A DNA stretch of 64,000 nucleotides from Roseovarius sp. EL26. Lineage in GTDB: Bacteria; Pseudomonadota; Alphaproteobacteria; Rhodobacterales; Rhodobacteraceae. Below are positions 30,307-37,171 of the stretch, piece after piece; position 1 is the stretch's first letter; every line of letters starts with the position of its first letter. The notes beneath the pieces were generated by a model. It saw only the letters and a list, made by a program, of their open reading frames with translations, had not been told where the DNA came from and ran no database searches. The translations under genes and the position numbers were made by a program. The stretch lies in assembly GCF_900327775.1 (NCBI RefSeq), contig NZ_OUMZ01000007.1, positions 1,165,606 to 1,229,605 of the forward strand, given 5' to 3'.

Positions 30307-31344
30307 TCAACCATAGCGATATGGACGGCCAGCTTTTTGCATGTCTGCGTTATATTGCTTGAAGATCTCAACAACCTTCGCCTTAGTCTCAGACTCGGCT
30401 GCAATCTCATCCCAGAAGGTGGTTGCCGCCGCTTCAACCTGCGCCCATTCTTCATCTGGAATGGTGGTCAGCTGCATTTTATCTCCATTGACACGCAGGC
30501 TGGCCTCGCCACCCCAATACCACCACTGACGATAGTAGTGTGATTGATCACAGCACACTTTGAACAGTGTTTGCAGGTCTTCCGGCAGCTCATTCCAACG
30601 ATCCATATTTGCAAAGAATGAACCAGCCCAAGCCCCCGAAATGTTGTTGGTTAGGAAGTAGTTAGTCACATCAGCCCAGCCCACTGTGTAGTCTTCTGTG
30701 ATGCCCGACCACGCGATGCCATCCAACTCGCCGGTTTGCACAGCCACTTCGATGTCTTCCCACGGCAGTGTCACTGGCACGACACCGAATTGACTCAGGA
30801 AACGACCAGCTGTCGGGAATGTAAACACGCGCTTACCCTTGAGGTCCTCTAACGAGTTGATCGGATCTTTGGTAGCAAAGTGGCATGGATCCCATGCACC
30901 CGCGCTGATGTGTTTGACACCAACGGCAGAGTATTCCTGATCCCAAATCTCGTTCAAGCCGTACTGGTTAAACAACACTGGCACATCAAGACTGTAGCGT
31001 GAAGCAAATGGGAAATATCCGCCAAAGACAGTCACATCCGTTGGCGATGCCATCGAATCATCATCTGACTGAACCGCATCAATCGTGCCTTTCTGCATCG
31101 CCCGGAACAGCTCTCCAGTTGGGACCAGCTGATCAGCATAGAACAGTTCGATCTGCATCCGGTCACCGGCGATTTTATTGAACATATCAATCGCAGGCTT
31201 GATCACGTGCTCACCCAATGCTGGGCCCGCATAGGTTTGCATCCGCCAGGTAATTGTGCTTTGCGCCAATGCTGGTGTCGCCAGCGGGGCCGCCGCTGCG
31301 CCCATCGCAGCGCTGGTGATAAACTTACGTCTAGTTGTCGTCAT
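30307..31344 (-). CDS. dctP: TRAP transporter solute-binding protein (DctP/TakP-like)
   Basis: 345-residue periplasmic binding protein. The signal TTRRKFITSAAMGAAAA has twin arginines (Tat type) with cleavage after ALA. The mature part follows the TakP branch of DctP proteins: WRMQTYAGPALGEHV, a conserved GTIDAVQS block, and GELDGIAWSG, WWYWGG later. TakP of R. sphaeroides binds 2-oxo acids, but the ligand here cannot be inferred from sequence alone. Last gene of a unit that also holds an N-formylglutamate amidohydrolase and both TRAP permease subunits, so the ligand is probably an N-acyl or N-formyl amino acid or related acid. Confidence 0.92.
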   Translation of the reverse strand: MTTTRRKFITSAAMGAAAAPLATPALAQSTITWRMQTYAGPALGEHVIKPAIDMFNKIAGDRMQIELFYADQLVPTGELFRAMQKGTIDAVQSDDDSMASPTDVTVFGGYFPFASRYSLDVPVLFNQYGLNEIWDQEYSAVGVKHISAGAWDPCHFATKDPINSLEDLKGKRVFTFPTAGRFLSQFGVVPVTLPWEDIEVAVQTGELDGIAWSGITEDYTVGWADVTNYFLTNNISGAWAGSFFANMDRWNELPEDLQTLFKVCCDQSHYYRQWWYWGGEASLRVNGDKMQLTTIPDEEWAQVEAAATTFWDEIAAESETKAKVVEIFKQYNADMQKAGRPYRYG

Positions 31345-31398
31345 GGTCCTAGTCTCCTTGTCTTAAATGGTTGGTTTCTTTGCGAAACTCTTTTTAGG

Positions 31399-32718
31399 TT
31401 ATTTTTGATAAACATATTCAGGCAGCCAAAGCGCGATCTGCGGGAAGAGCATGATCAACGTCAATGCTAAGACCATCACCCCGACAAACGGAATGATAGA
31501 AACATAGATGTCGCGCAACGAAATCTCAGGCGGGGCCATCGCGCGCATTAGAAATAGATTATAGCCAAACGGCGGCGTCATATAGGCGATCTGCGTAGTG
31601 ATTGTGTATAGCACGCCATACCAGATCAGATCAAAGCCCAGTGCGCCAACCAACGGCACGTAAAGCGGCGCCACAATGACCAGCATCGCCGTGTCATCCA
31701 GAAACGTGCCCATCAAGATAAAGCTAAGCTGCATCAAGATCAGTATCATGATCGGGCTCAGGCCCAATTGTTCGGTAAACAGGTTTTCAATCGCGCTTAC
31801 CGCGCCCAAGCCGTCAAAAACTGCGCCAAATCCCAGCGCCGCCAGAATGATCCACATGAACATGCAGGTAATGCCCAGCGTCTGACGAACAGAGGTTTCA
31901 AATACATTCCACGTCATCCGTCGTTTCAGAACCGCGGCAAAGAATGCAGTCAATGCGCCAATGGCCGAACTTTCCACCAAAGATGTCCAGCCATTCACAA
32001 ACGGCACCATCATCGCAGCAAAAATCAACAGGGGTAATAGACCCGCCCCCAGCAACCTGATCTTTTCTGCGCGGGGAACATTTCCTGCGTCAGGCAAGGC
32101 TGGCCCCAGTTCAGGCTGAATGCGGCAACGGATCCAAATATAAAGCACAAACATCGCAGCCATCATCAAGCCCGGTACAACCCCAGCCAGCCACAATTGC
32201 CCAACGGGCTGGCGCGCAATCATCGCATATAGCACCAGAACCACCGACGGCGGCACCAAGATACCAAGACTGGACCCCGCTTGAATCACTCCGGTCACCA
32301 TGCGCTTATCGTAATTGCGCCTCAGCAACTCTGGCAGAGCAATCGTCGCTCCGATAGCCATGCCAGCAACACTCAAGCCGTTCATCGCCGAAATCAACAC
32401 CATCAAGCCGATTGTACCCATGGCCAACCCGCCGTTCACATTACCGAACCAGACATGGAACATGCGATAAAGGTCATCCGCCAGCCGACTTTCCGACAGA
32501 ACATAACCCATGAAAATAAACATCGGCAGCGTCAGTAGCGGATACCATTTCATCAACTTCATTGCTGCTGCAAACGGAATGTCTGATCCACCTGTGCCCC
32601 ACAAGGCCATCGCAGCGATGGCCGCAATGGCACCAATAGCACCAAATACCCGCTGACCACTCAGCAGCATCAACATCATCGTCGAAAACATGAACAGCGC
32701 GATGTGTTCCTGGCTCAT
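31399..32718 (-). CDS. dctM: TRAP transporter large permease (DctM)
   Basis: 439-residue membrane protein of the ion-transporter superfamily with about 12 hydrophobic segments. Conserved blocks include FIFMGYVLSES, AGSSLGILVPPSVVLVLYAM, FLDDTAMLVIVAPLYVPL and YMTPPFGYNLF. It forms the sodium-coupled translocation channel with DctQ. Its start codon overlaps the dctQ stop by 4 bases (ATGA), and dctP follows after 54 bases. Confidence 0.95.
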   Translation of the reverse strand: MSQEHIALFMFSTMMLMLLSGQRVFGAIGAIAAIAAMALWGTGGSDIPFAAAMKLMKWYPLLTLPMFIFMGYVLSESRLADDLYRMFHVWFGNVNGGLAMGTIGLMVLISAMNGLSVAGMAIGATIALPELLRRNYDKRMVTGVIQAGSSLGILVPPSVVLVLYAMIARQPVGQLWLAGVVPGLMMAAMFVLYIWIRCRIQPELGPALPDAGNVPRAEKIRLLGAGLLPLLIFAAMMVPFVNGWTSLVESSAIGALTAFFAAVLKRRMTWNVFETSVRQTLGITCMFMWIILAALGFGAVFDGLGAVSAIENLFTEQLGLSPIMILILMQLSFILMGTFLDDTAMLVIVAPLYVPLVGALGFDLIWYGVLYTITTQIAYMTPPFGYNLFLMRAMAPPEISLRDIYVSIIPFVGVMVLALTLIMLFPQIALWLPEYVYQK

Positions 32719-33299
32719 ACCCGTGTCTCCGCGATATCATGCCCAGCAAGCCGTGCCATGTCTTTGAAAAATTCAGAAATGGCTTGTAGCAGCATCAAGA
32801 AGATGCCTGTCACCATGATTAACTTGGCAGGCCAAATATAAGGCCGCCACGCAGTCGAGGAACGCTCTAATCGGCCAATCTCTTCACTGCCTGTCAATAG
32901 GCCCGCGAAAAACGAATATGGCTCATCTCCCCAGTAACCAAAGGAATACGCCAACGATCCAAGCCCACCGTAAAACAGCATGTAGAGATAGTAGATCAGG
33001 AAAAAGACAGTAAAGGCGTCTACCACAGCCTTACGTCGTGTACTCCATCCGCCATAGAACAAGTCCATACGCACATTCGATCCCATTTGGATCGCGTAAG
33101 GGCCACCCAACATGAAATAGGCGACCATAGCAAACTGTGCTATTTCGAGCGTCCAGAGTGACGGTAGAAAGAACGTCTTGGAAATCGAAGACCACAACAA
33201 GACCGCCATCATGGCAAACAGGCCATACATAGTAACCCTGCCAATGCGCCGATTGATTGCATCCACCACTTGGACATATCCCAGCATCACACCAATCAT
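32715..33299 (-). CDS. dctQ: TRAP transporter small permease (DctQ)
   Basis: 194-residue protein with four transmembrane helices, the second pair separated by a loop around SNVRMDLFYGGWSTRRKA, the core DctQ signature (R-x-D-x-x). The length is at the upper end for DctQ because of an insert between helices 3 and 4 (GYWGDEPYSFFAGLLTG). It begins 2 bases after the amidohydrolase stop and overlaps dctM by 4 bases. Confidence 0.93.
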   Translation of the reverse strand: MIGVMLGYVQVVDAINRRIGRVTMYGLFAMMAVLLWSSISKTFFLPSLWTLEIAQFAMVAYFMLGGPYAIQMGSNVRMDLFYGGWSTRRKAVVDAFTVFFLIYYLYMLFYGGLGSLAYSFGYWGDEPYSFFAGLLTGSEEIGRLERSSTAWRPYIWPAKLIMVTGIFLMLLQAISEFFKDMARLAGHDIAETRV

Positions 33300-33301
33300 A
33301 G

Positions 33302-34072
33302 CTACAACCTGCCCTCACATTTCGTCAAAGCGCGCTGAATCCACGTGGCTAGCATGTTCGCCATTTGTGACTGTTTCATCCCCGTTGTGATCAGATCATT
33401 GCGGATTTCCAACATGACTGACGGCAGGTCATTCGTCGCACCGTGCAAGTCAAGCGTATGCGCCACTCCGTCAGTGGCACTATATGGTTCGTTCATCAGC
33501 GTCAGATAAGGCGAACCGATAGGCTGCGTTTCCATCATCGCCTCGGCAAAGATCGCATCGTCCCCATGCAGGATGCCAATTTCAACATCACGTCTTTGCC
33601 CCCGGTAAACCGGTGTGAAACTATGGACAGTCACCATTACTCGTAGTGATCTCTGGCGAGCTGCAATTTCCCCAGCTAAAACCGCATAAAAAGGCTTGTA
33701 TACCAGATCAATCCTTTGCTGCCGTTGCTCTGGTGTTAGATTCACATTCCCAGGAATGTTATAGATCTCACTTTGCGCTGGAATGGCATCTCCCGCTTCC
33801 GGAGGGCGATTGCAATCATAAACCAAACGCGAAATTTCGCCCCTAACAATCGGTGCCGCAAACACCGTTGCTAGGTGCTGCGCCACGCCCAACGCCCCCG
33901 GGTCCCATGCTACGTGACTTTGCAAGACTTCCGCTTCCAACCCTAGACCATCCAGACATACAGGAATATGATTAGAGGCATGTTCACAAACTATAAGCAC
34001 GTCCGCATCCGCCGGTGCAGGCAGAACAAGGGCTGGCGGCCCGTAGGTGGAATCACACAGTGGAGTCATCAT
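33302..34072 (-). CDS. N-formylglutamate amidohydrolase family protein
   Basis: 256-residue member of the N-formylglutamate amidohydrolase (FGase) family, zinc enzymes that remove the formyl or acyl group from N-substituted amino acids. Metal and active-site blocks are VLIVCEHASNHIP, VAWDPGALGVA, RLVYDCNRP, TVHSFTP and an EIRNDL near the C-terminus. No hut genes are nearby, so this is not the histidine pathway enzyme in context. Start: ATG at 34072 (a second ATG follows at once); no Shine-Dalgarno is visible, and a leaderless message is possible. It is the first gene of the unit with the TRAP transporter, divergent from the RpiR regulator; an inverted repeat covers its start. Confidence 0.88.
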   Translation of the reverse strand: MMTPLCDSTYGPPALVLPAPADADVLIVCEHASNHIPVCLDGLGLEAEVLQSHVAWDPGALGVAQHLATVFAAPIVRGEISRLVYDCNRPPEAGDAIPAQSEIYNIPGNVNLTPEQRQQRIDLVYKPFYAVLAGEIAARQRSLRVMVTVHSFTPVYRGQRRDVEIGILHGDDAIFAEAMMETQPIGSPYLTLMNEPYSATDGVAHTLDLHGATNDLPSVMLEIRNDLITTGMKQSQMANMLATWIQRALTKCEGRL

Positions 34073-34091
34073 TTGTAACACGTTTTACAAA
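34072..34091. promoter_or_regulatory. inverted repeat, probable RpiR operator 1
   Basis: Perfect inverted repeat TTTGTAA-N6-TTACAAA at the start of the amidohydrolase gene. A -35-like TTGACA (minus strand, 34103-34108) lies about 35 bases before the ATG, so the repeat would cover the -10 region and start of transcription. A closely related 20-bp repeat lies 73 bases away in front of the regulator gene. Confidence 0.65.
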
Positions 34092-34127
34092 AAACTTTTA
34101 CCTGTCAATAAATTTACTGAAACTTCT

Positions 34128-34157
34128 TTGTCGCAGCATTTAATTTTGTAATATACT
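34128..34157 (+). promoter_or_regulatory. probable promoter of the rpiR-type gene
   Basis: TTGTCG (34128-34133), 18-base spacer, TATACT (34152-34157). The -10 hexamer lies inside operator 2, which would allow autorepression. Confidence 0.5.
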
Positions 34158-34164
34158 GTACAAA
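34145..34164. promoter_or_regulatory. inverted repeat, probable RpiR operator 2
   Basis: TTTGTA-N8-TACAAA; with one mismatch it is TTTGTAA-N6-GTACAAA, the same 20-bp design as operator 1. It ends 23 bases before the regulator's start codon. Confidence 0.62.
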
Positions 34165-34187
34165 TATCAGCAAACTGTGGAAATCAC

Positions 34188-35042
34188 ATGTCAATCGCCG
34201 AAAAAATCCAAACCAACACCAAAGCCATGACCCGCTCTGAGATCCAACTGGCGGATAGTATTTTGGGTGACTACCCAATCTCTGGCTTGGGCAGTATGAC
34301 CGAGATCGCTGAAAAGGCCGGTGTATCCACCCCGACCGTTTTGCGTATGGTAAGAAAGCTCGGTTTCAAAGGATTTCCCGACTTTCAGTCGAGCCTGCGC
34401 AAAGAGCTGGGTGAGGTTATTTCAAACCCTATTGCCAAACGCGATGCCTGGAAGAATGAATTGCCAGAACAGCACATCGTCAATCGCTATTCCCGCGCTT
34501 CTCAGGAAAATCAGCGTGCCACGTTGGAACATCTGGATATCGAAGCCTTTGACGCCGTCTGCAACCTGGTCTCTGATCCGAACCGGCGTATTTACATTGC
34601 AGGTGGGCGCATATCTCACACTATTGCACAGTATCTCTATCTACACCTACAAATGATCCGCGCCGAGGTTCGCCTGATCCCGGCCAGCTCTGCTTGGGCC
34701 CATGATTTGTTAGATATTAAGGAAGATGACCTTCTGATTACCTTTGATGTCCGCCGCTATCAAAATGACACGTTGCTTGTGGCGCAAATGGCACAGCAAC
34801 GCGGGGCCAGCGTGGCCTTGTTCACCGATCAATGGCGCTCCCCTATCCACCGCTTTGCACAATACAGCTTTGGCGCACGCATTGCTGTGCCCTCGGCATG
34901 GGATTCGTGTCAGTCTCTGTTGCTTTTGGTCGAATGCGTCATCGCCGCTGTGCAAGAAGCAACCTGGGAGTCGGTAAAAGAACGCACTGACGCGCTAGAA
35001 TCCGTATTCGACGATACAAAATTGTTTAGAAAATTCACCTGA
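34188..35042 (+). CDS. RpiR-family transcriptional regulator
   Basis: 284-residue MurR/RpiR regulator. The N-terminal HTH (about residues 1-77) includes SMTEIAEKAGVSTPTVLRMVRKLGFKGFPDFQ. The SIS domain (about 125-260) includes IYIAGGRISHTIAQYLYLHL and LLITFDVRRYQNDTLLVAQMA. SIS domains in this family usually bind a phosphorylated sugar, but some members respond to other small acids. It is divergent from the amidohydrolase-TRAP unit with two matching inverted repeats between them, so it most likely controls that unit and itself. Confidence 0.92.
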   Translation: MSIAEKIQTNTKAMTRSEIQLADSILGDYPISGLGSMTEIAEKAGVSTPTVLRMVRKLGFKGFPDFQSSLRKELGEVISNPIAKRDAWKNELPEQHIVNRYSRASQENQRATLEHLDIEAFDAVCNLVSDPNRRIYIAGGRISHTIAQYLYLHLQMIRAEVRLIPASSAWAHDLLDIKEDDLLITFDVRRYQNDTLLVAQMAQQRGASVALFTDQWRSPIHRFAQYSFGARIAVPSAWDSCQSLLLLVECVIAAVQEATWESVKERTDALESVFDDTKLFRKFT

Positions 35043-35169
35043 CCACAGCAATATGTGCCTAGCCGTTAGAGTCGCCTTTATACGGCAGATGTAGGACACA
35101 TCAGGGGTTAACGGCGGTGGTATCAGGCGAATTCTAACCAGTCTCAAAAAGACACACAACTCCCTGTTC
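35043..35169. other. spacer between regulator gene and IS6 element
   Basis: No gene seen. It may contain the missing right end of the IS6 element (GGCGGTGGTATCAGG near 35113 is a weak candidate). Confidence 0.3.
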
Positions 35170-35752
35170 TTAGGCCGCGAAAAGTTGGTTCCACTCGGTG
35201 TTCGCGGCGGATCGTAGTGTCTTTAATCTGGCGCGGTTGGTTTTGTTTCTTTCCACATTGAAGTGGTTGTAAATTGAGGCGTGGGCGGAGGCGAAATTCT
35301 GCAAACTGGCATGGCTGCGGAATTTCTGCATCACACGTTTCGCCAGCCTGTCCTTGCATTGGCACAGGGAATGGCAGCAAAGGTATCGTGGAAAATTGCG
35401 TACAGGTTGTACAGGTTGTACGCGGGTTTGGTACGCAAAGGAGGGGCGCGCGGACGGAGTGGTGATGCAAGGCTAAGGGGCGGCCATCAGGGTGAGCGAA
35501 TGACGTGAAATTCCATGGCACCCAAAAGCGGTGGGCAAATATTACCCACCCTACGGCTCGCTGACATCAATGCCGCGCTCGGCCAGCATATCCTCGCATT
35601 GTCGTAACGACAGGCCATAGTGAATGCGTAACTTCACAGCGAAACGGATGACATCACGGCTGGATTTGAAATATTTAAACGGGCATTTACTGGTCATAAT
35701 CGCAAGCTACCCTGCCCTATCCCAGGGGCAAGCAAATTAGTCTGACAATGCC
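35170..35752 (-). mobile_element. IS6-family element with internal deletion
   Basis: Minus strand. From the ATG at 35697 to a stop at 35551 there are 48 residues of an IS6-type transposase N-terminus (FKYFKSSRDVIRFAVKL, then SLRQCEDMLAERGIDVS). From about 35357 to a stop at 35170 the C-terminus appears (AKRVMQKFRSHASLQNFAS, then HASIYNHFNVER...TEWNQLFAA). The catalytic DDE middle is replaced by about 200 bases of unrelated sequence containing a 9-bp tandem repeat (TACAGGTTG twice, 35401-35418). GGCATTGTCAG at 35752 is the likely terminal repeat. Inactive. Confidence 0.78.
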
Positions 35753-36159
35753 TTATACTTGTTCATCTAACATCTTACCAAAATTGTTATCTACGACTTT
35801 ACTATAGTTGAGCGCCTGAAATGCGTAAAATGTAATTTCATCGCAACTAAATCGGTAGTTAAACCGTCCCATAGAAAATTCTATGTTTTTCTCATCAATA
35901 AAAATAATGCTGCTTTTCTTAACCTGATCAGAGGTATTTCTAACGATAGATGCGGTTATTGGCTGAAAAAAAGATCGAACCTGATGCAATCTTTACCCTT
36001 TTTATTGAGATTCAAAGGAGGTTGTTCGTAACGTTCGTACACGACCGCGAGAACCTGATCAGGGTAAATCTTCAGTTCTGCGATCGTTTGGGTTCCTTGT
36101 CGGTCCTCTCCTAAAATGGAAATGATACGTTTGTGTAATGCCTTGTGATTTCTCCACAT
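35753..36159 (-). pseudogene. probable immunity-type gene, frameshifted
   Basis: Starting at the ATG at 36159, a reading frame gives MWRNHKALHKRIISILGEDR and stops after 67 residues; a second frame continues from there to a stop at 35753 with SSIIFIDEKNIEFSMGRF and further residues. The switch falls at a run of seven A (plus strand, 35966-35972). One extra base in that run would restore a single protein of about 135 residues. The gene begins 8 bases after the toxin-like remnant on the same strand, the position of an immunity gene. No known family is recognised. Base composition is more AT-rich than the neighbours. A sequencing error in the homopolymer is the main alternative. Confidence 0.5.
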
Positions 36160-36167
36160 CTATTCAC

Positions 36168-36443
36168 CTATAAACCTGATCCATCAAAAGTGTAGTACCC
36201 CGAAACATCTGAAATACTTGAAGTTTGATGTTTACCATTAGTTTCGCCGTGATATCGCTCAATATTGAAATGCGGCTGGCTCGCGGGTTTCCCCGAATAA
36301 GCTGGATGGCCAACACTATGTTCCTTGACTACGATTTGACCATATTTAGGGTGATCATAGACATAGTTTCTAGTCTCTATCAACTGTCCTTGCCCACCCA
36401 ATTGATTTTGTCGCCGCGCTGTCCCCAAAAATCCAGAGGGCCA
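36168..36443 (-). pseudogene. C-terminal fragment of a polymorphic-toxin-like protein
   Basis: The open frame from about 36443 to 36168 has no good start codon and reads as the C-terminal end of a larger protein: GFLGTARRQNQLGGQGQLIE, then DHPKYGQIVVKEHSVGH, then PHFNIERYHGE. Clustered, well-spaced D/H/E/H/H residues suggest a nuclease-like toxin domain; from memory it is closest to tail domains of RHS/CdiA-type toxins (perhaps type 24), but this is uncertain. The delivery part of the protein is missing, and at the truncation point the opposite strand carries a recombinase scrap. Confidence 0.5.
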
Positions 36444-36544
36444 TTATGAACGGCACCCAGCCTGCCGATCTCACAACCCGTATGCTGATCAAAATGAAGC
36501 TCCCTCTTGATTGGGCGGCACATGAGAGGATGCTGGGCGTTTAA
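36437..36544 (+). pseudogene. probable large serine recombinase C-terminal remnant
   Basis: The frame ending at 36544 reads AIMNGTQPADLTTRMLIKM followed by KLPLDWAAHERMLGV and a stop. This is the shape of the extreme C-terminus of large serine recombinases of Rhodobacterales (G-x-QPADLT...LPLxWxxQxxxLG), recalled from memory. Only about 35 residues remain, next to the tRNA-Ser gene, as expected for the scar of an integrated element. Confidence 0.45.
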
Positions 36545-36937
36545 GCGCTCAAGGTTTCACACTCACTTTCTCGGGCAATCAGGACTTGGGCTATCAATAT
36601 TGCGTCCAATCTGGGCCGCGCCTATTTTAGCGCTTCCTCGCAAATTCCCTGTTTTGAATATCGCAGCAATGCGCAAAACCCGTTGTAAAACAACACACAC
36701 CATCTCGCCGCATATTTCCACGTTTAAAAAAACCGCGAAATTCCCTGTAAAAATAGTCCACGCGAACCAAATCACCCGCAATGGAACCTCCAAAGCAGGC
36801 CAACTGAGACGGATGCGGAAATATGAGAGATACGGTCGGATCACGGGCGTCTACGCAGCAAAGCGTTGCATCTAAGCGACCGTTATATAAAGGTAAATTA
36901 CGCCAACCACAGAGAGGCAGAATACTGCAGGGGTTAG
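36545..36937. other. non-coding island edge with a short repeated motif
   Basis: No gene supported. On the minus strand ACAGGGAATTTSGCGRGG occurs twice (around 36637-36652 and 36733-36748), a motif that recurs around intergenic regions of roseobacters as I recall. Apparent reading frames through it are low in coding character. Confidence 0.4.
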
Positions 36938-37027
36938 TGGCGGAGCGACAGGGATTCGAACCCTGGAGACGGTCTCCCGCCTACACACTTTCCAGGCGTG
37001 CGCCTTCGACCACTCGGCCACCGCTCC
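36938..37027 (-). tRNA. tRNA-Ser(GGA)
   Basis: 90-base tRNA gene read on the minus strand. Acceptor strands GGAGCGG and CGCTCC pair; D-arm GGCCGAGTGG; anticodon stem CACGC/GTGTG with loop CTGGAAA (anticodon GGA); long variable arm as in serine tRNAs; T-arm with GGTTCGAATCC; encoded CCA end at 36938-36940. It marks the right edge of the accessory island. Confidence 0.97.
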
Positions 37028-37171
37028 GTGGCGCCGGTGGTACTGTATAAAGCTTGGGAAAGGCAAGGTGATTTCAGTACCATGGGAAAGTTTTTTGCGC
37101 CAAAGGCTTTGCGCGCGCAATTTTGGTTATTTTCACAGGCGCAAGACCTCTACCCGATGGTCGAACGGGGC

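Noticed and set aside
35401..35418. TACAGGTTG tandem copies considered as the start of a CRISPR or iteron array
   Set aside because: Only two 9-base copies without spacers or further units.
35144..35521. 125-residue open frame on the minus strand across the IS6 remnant
   Set aside because: A different frame of the same bases gives the IS6 transposase C-terminus; the long frame is a by-product.
36563..36844. 93-residue open frame on the minus strand at the island edge
   Set aside because: It runs through a repeated non-coding motif and has no ribosome binding site or domain.
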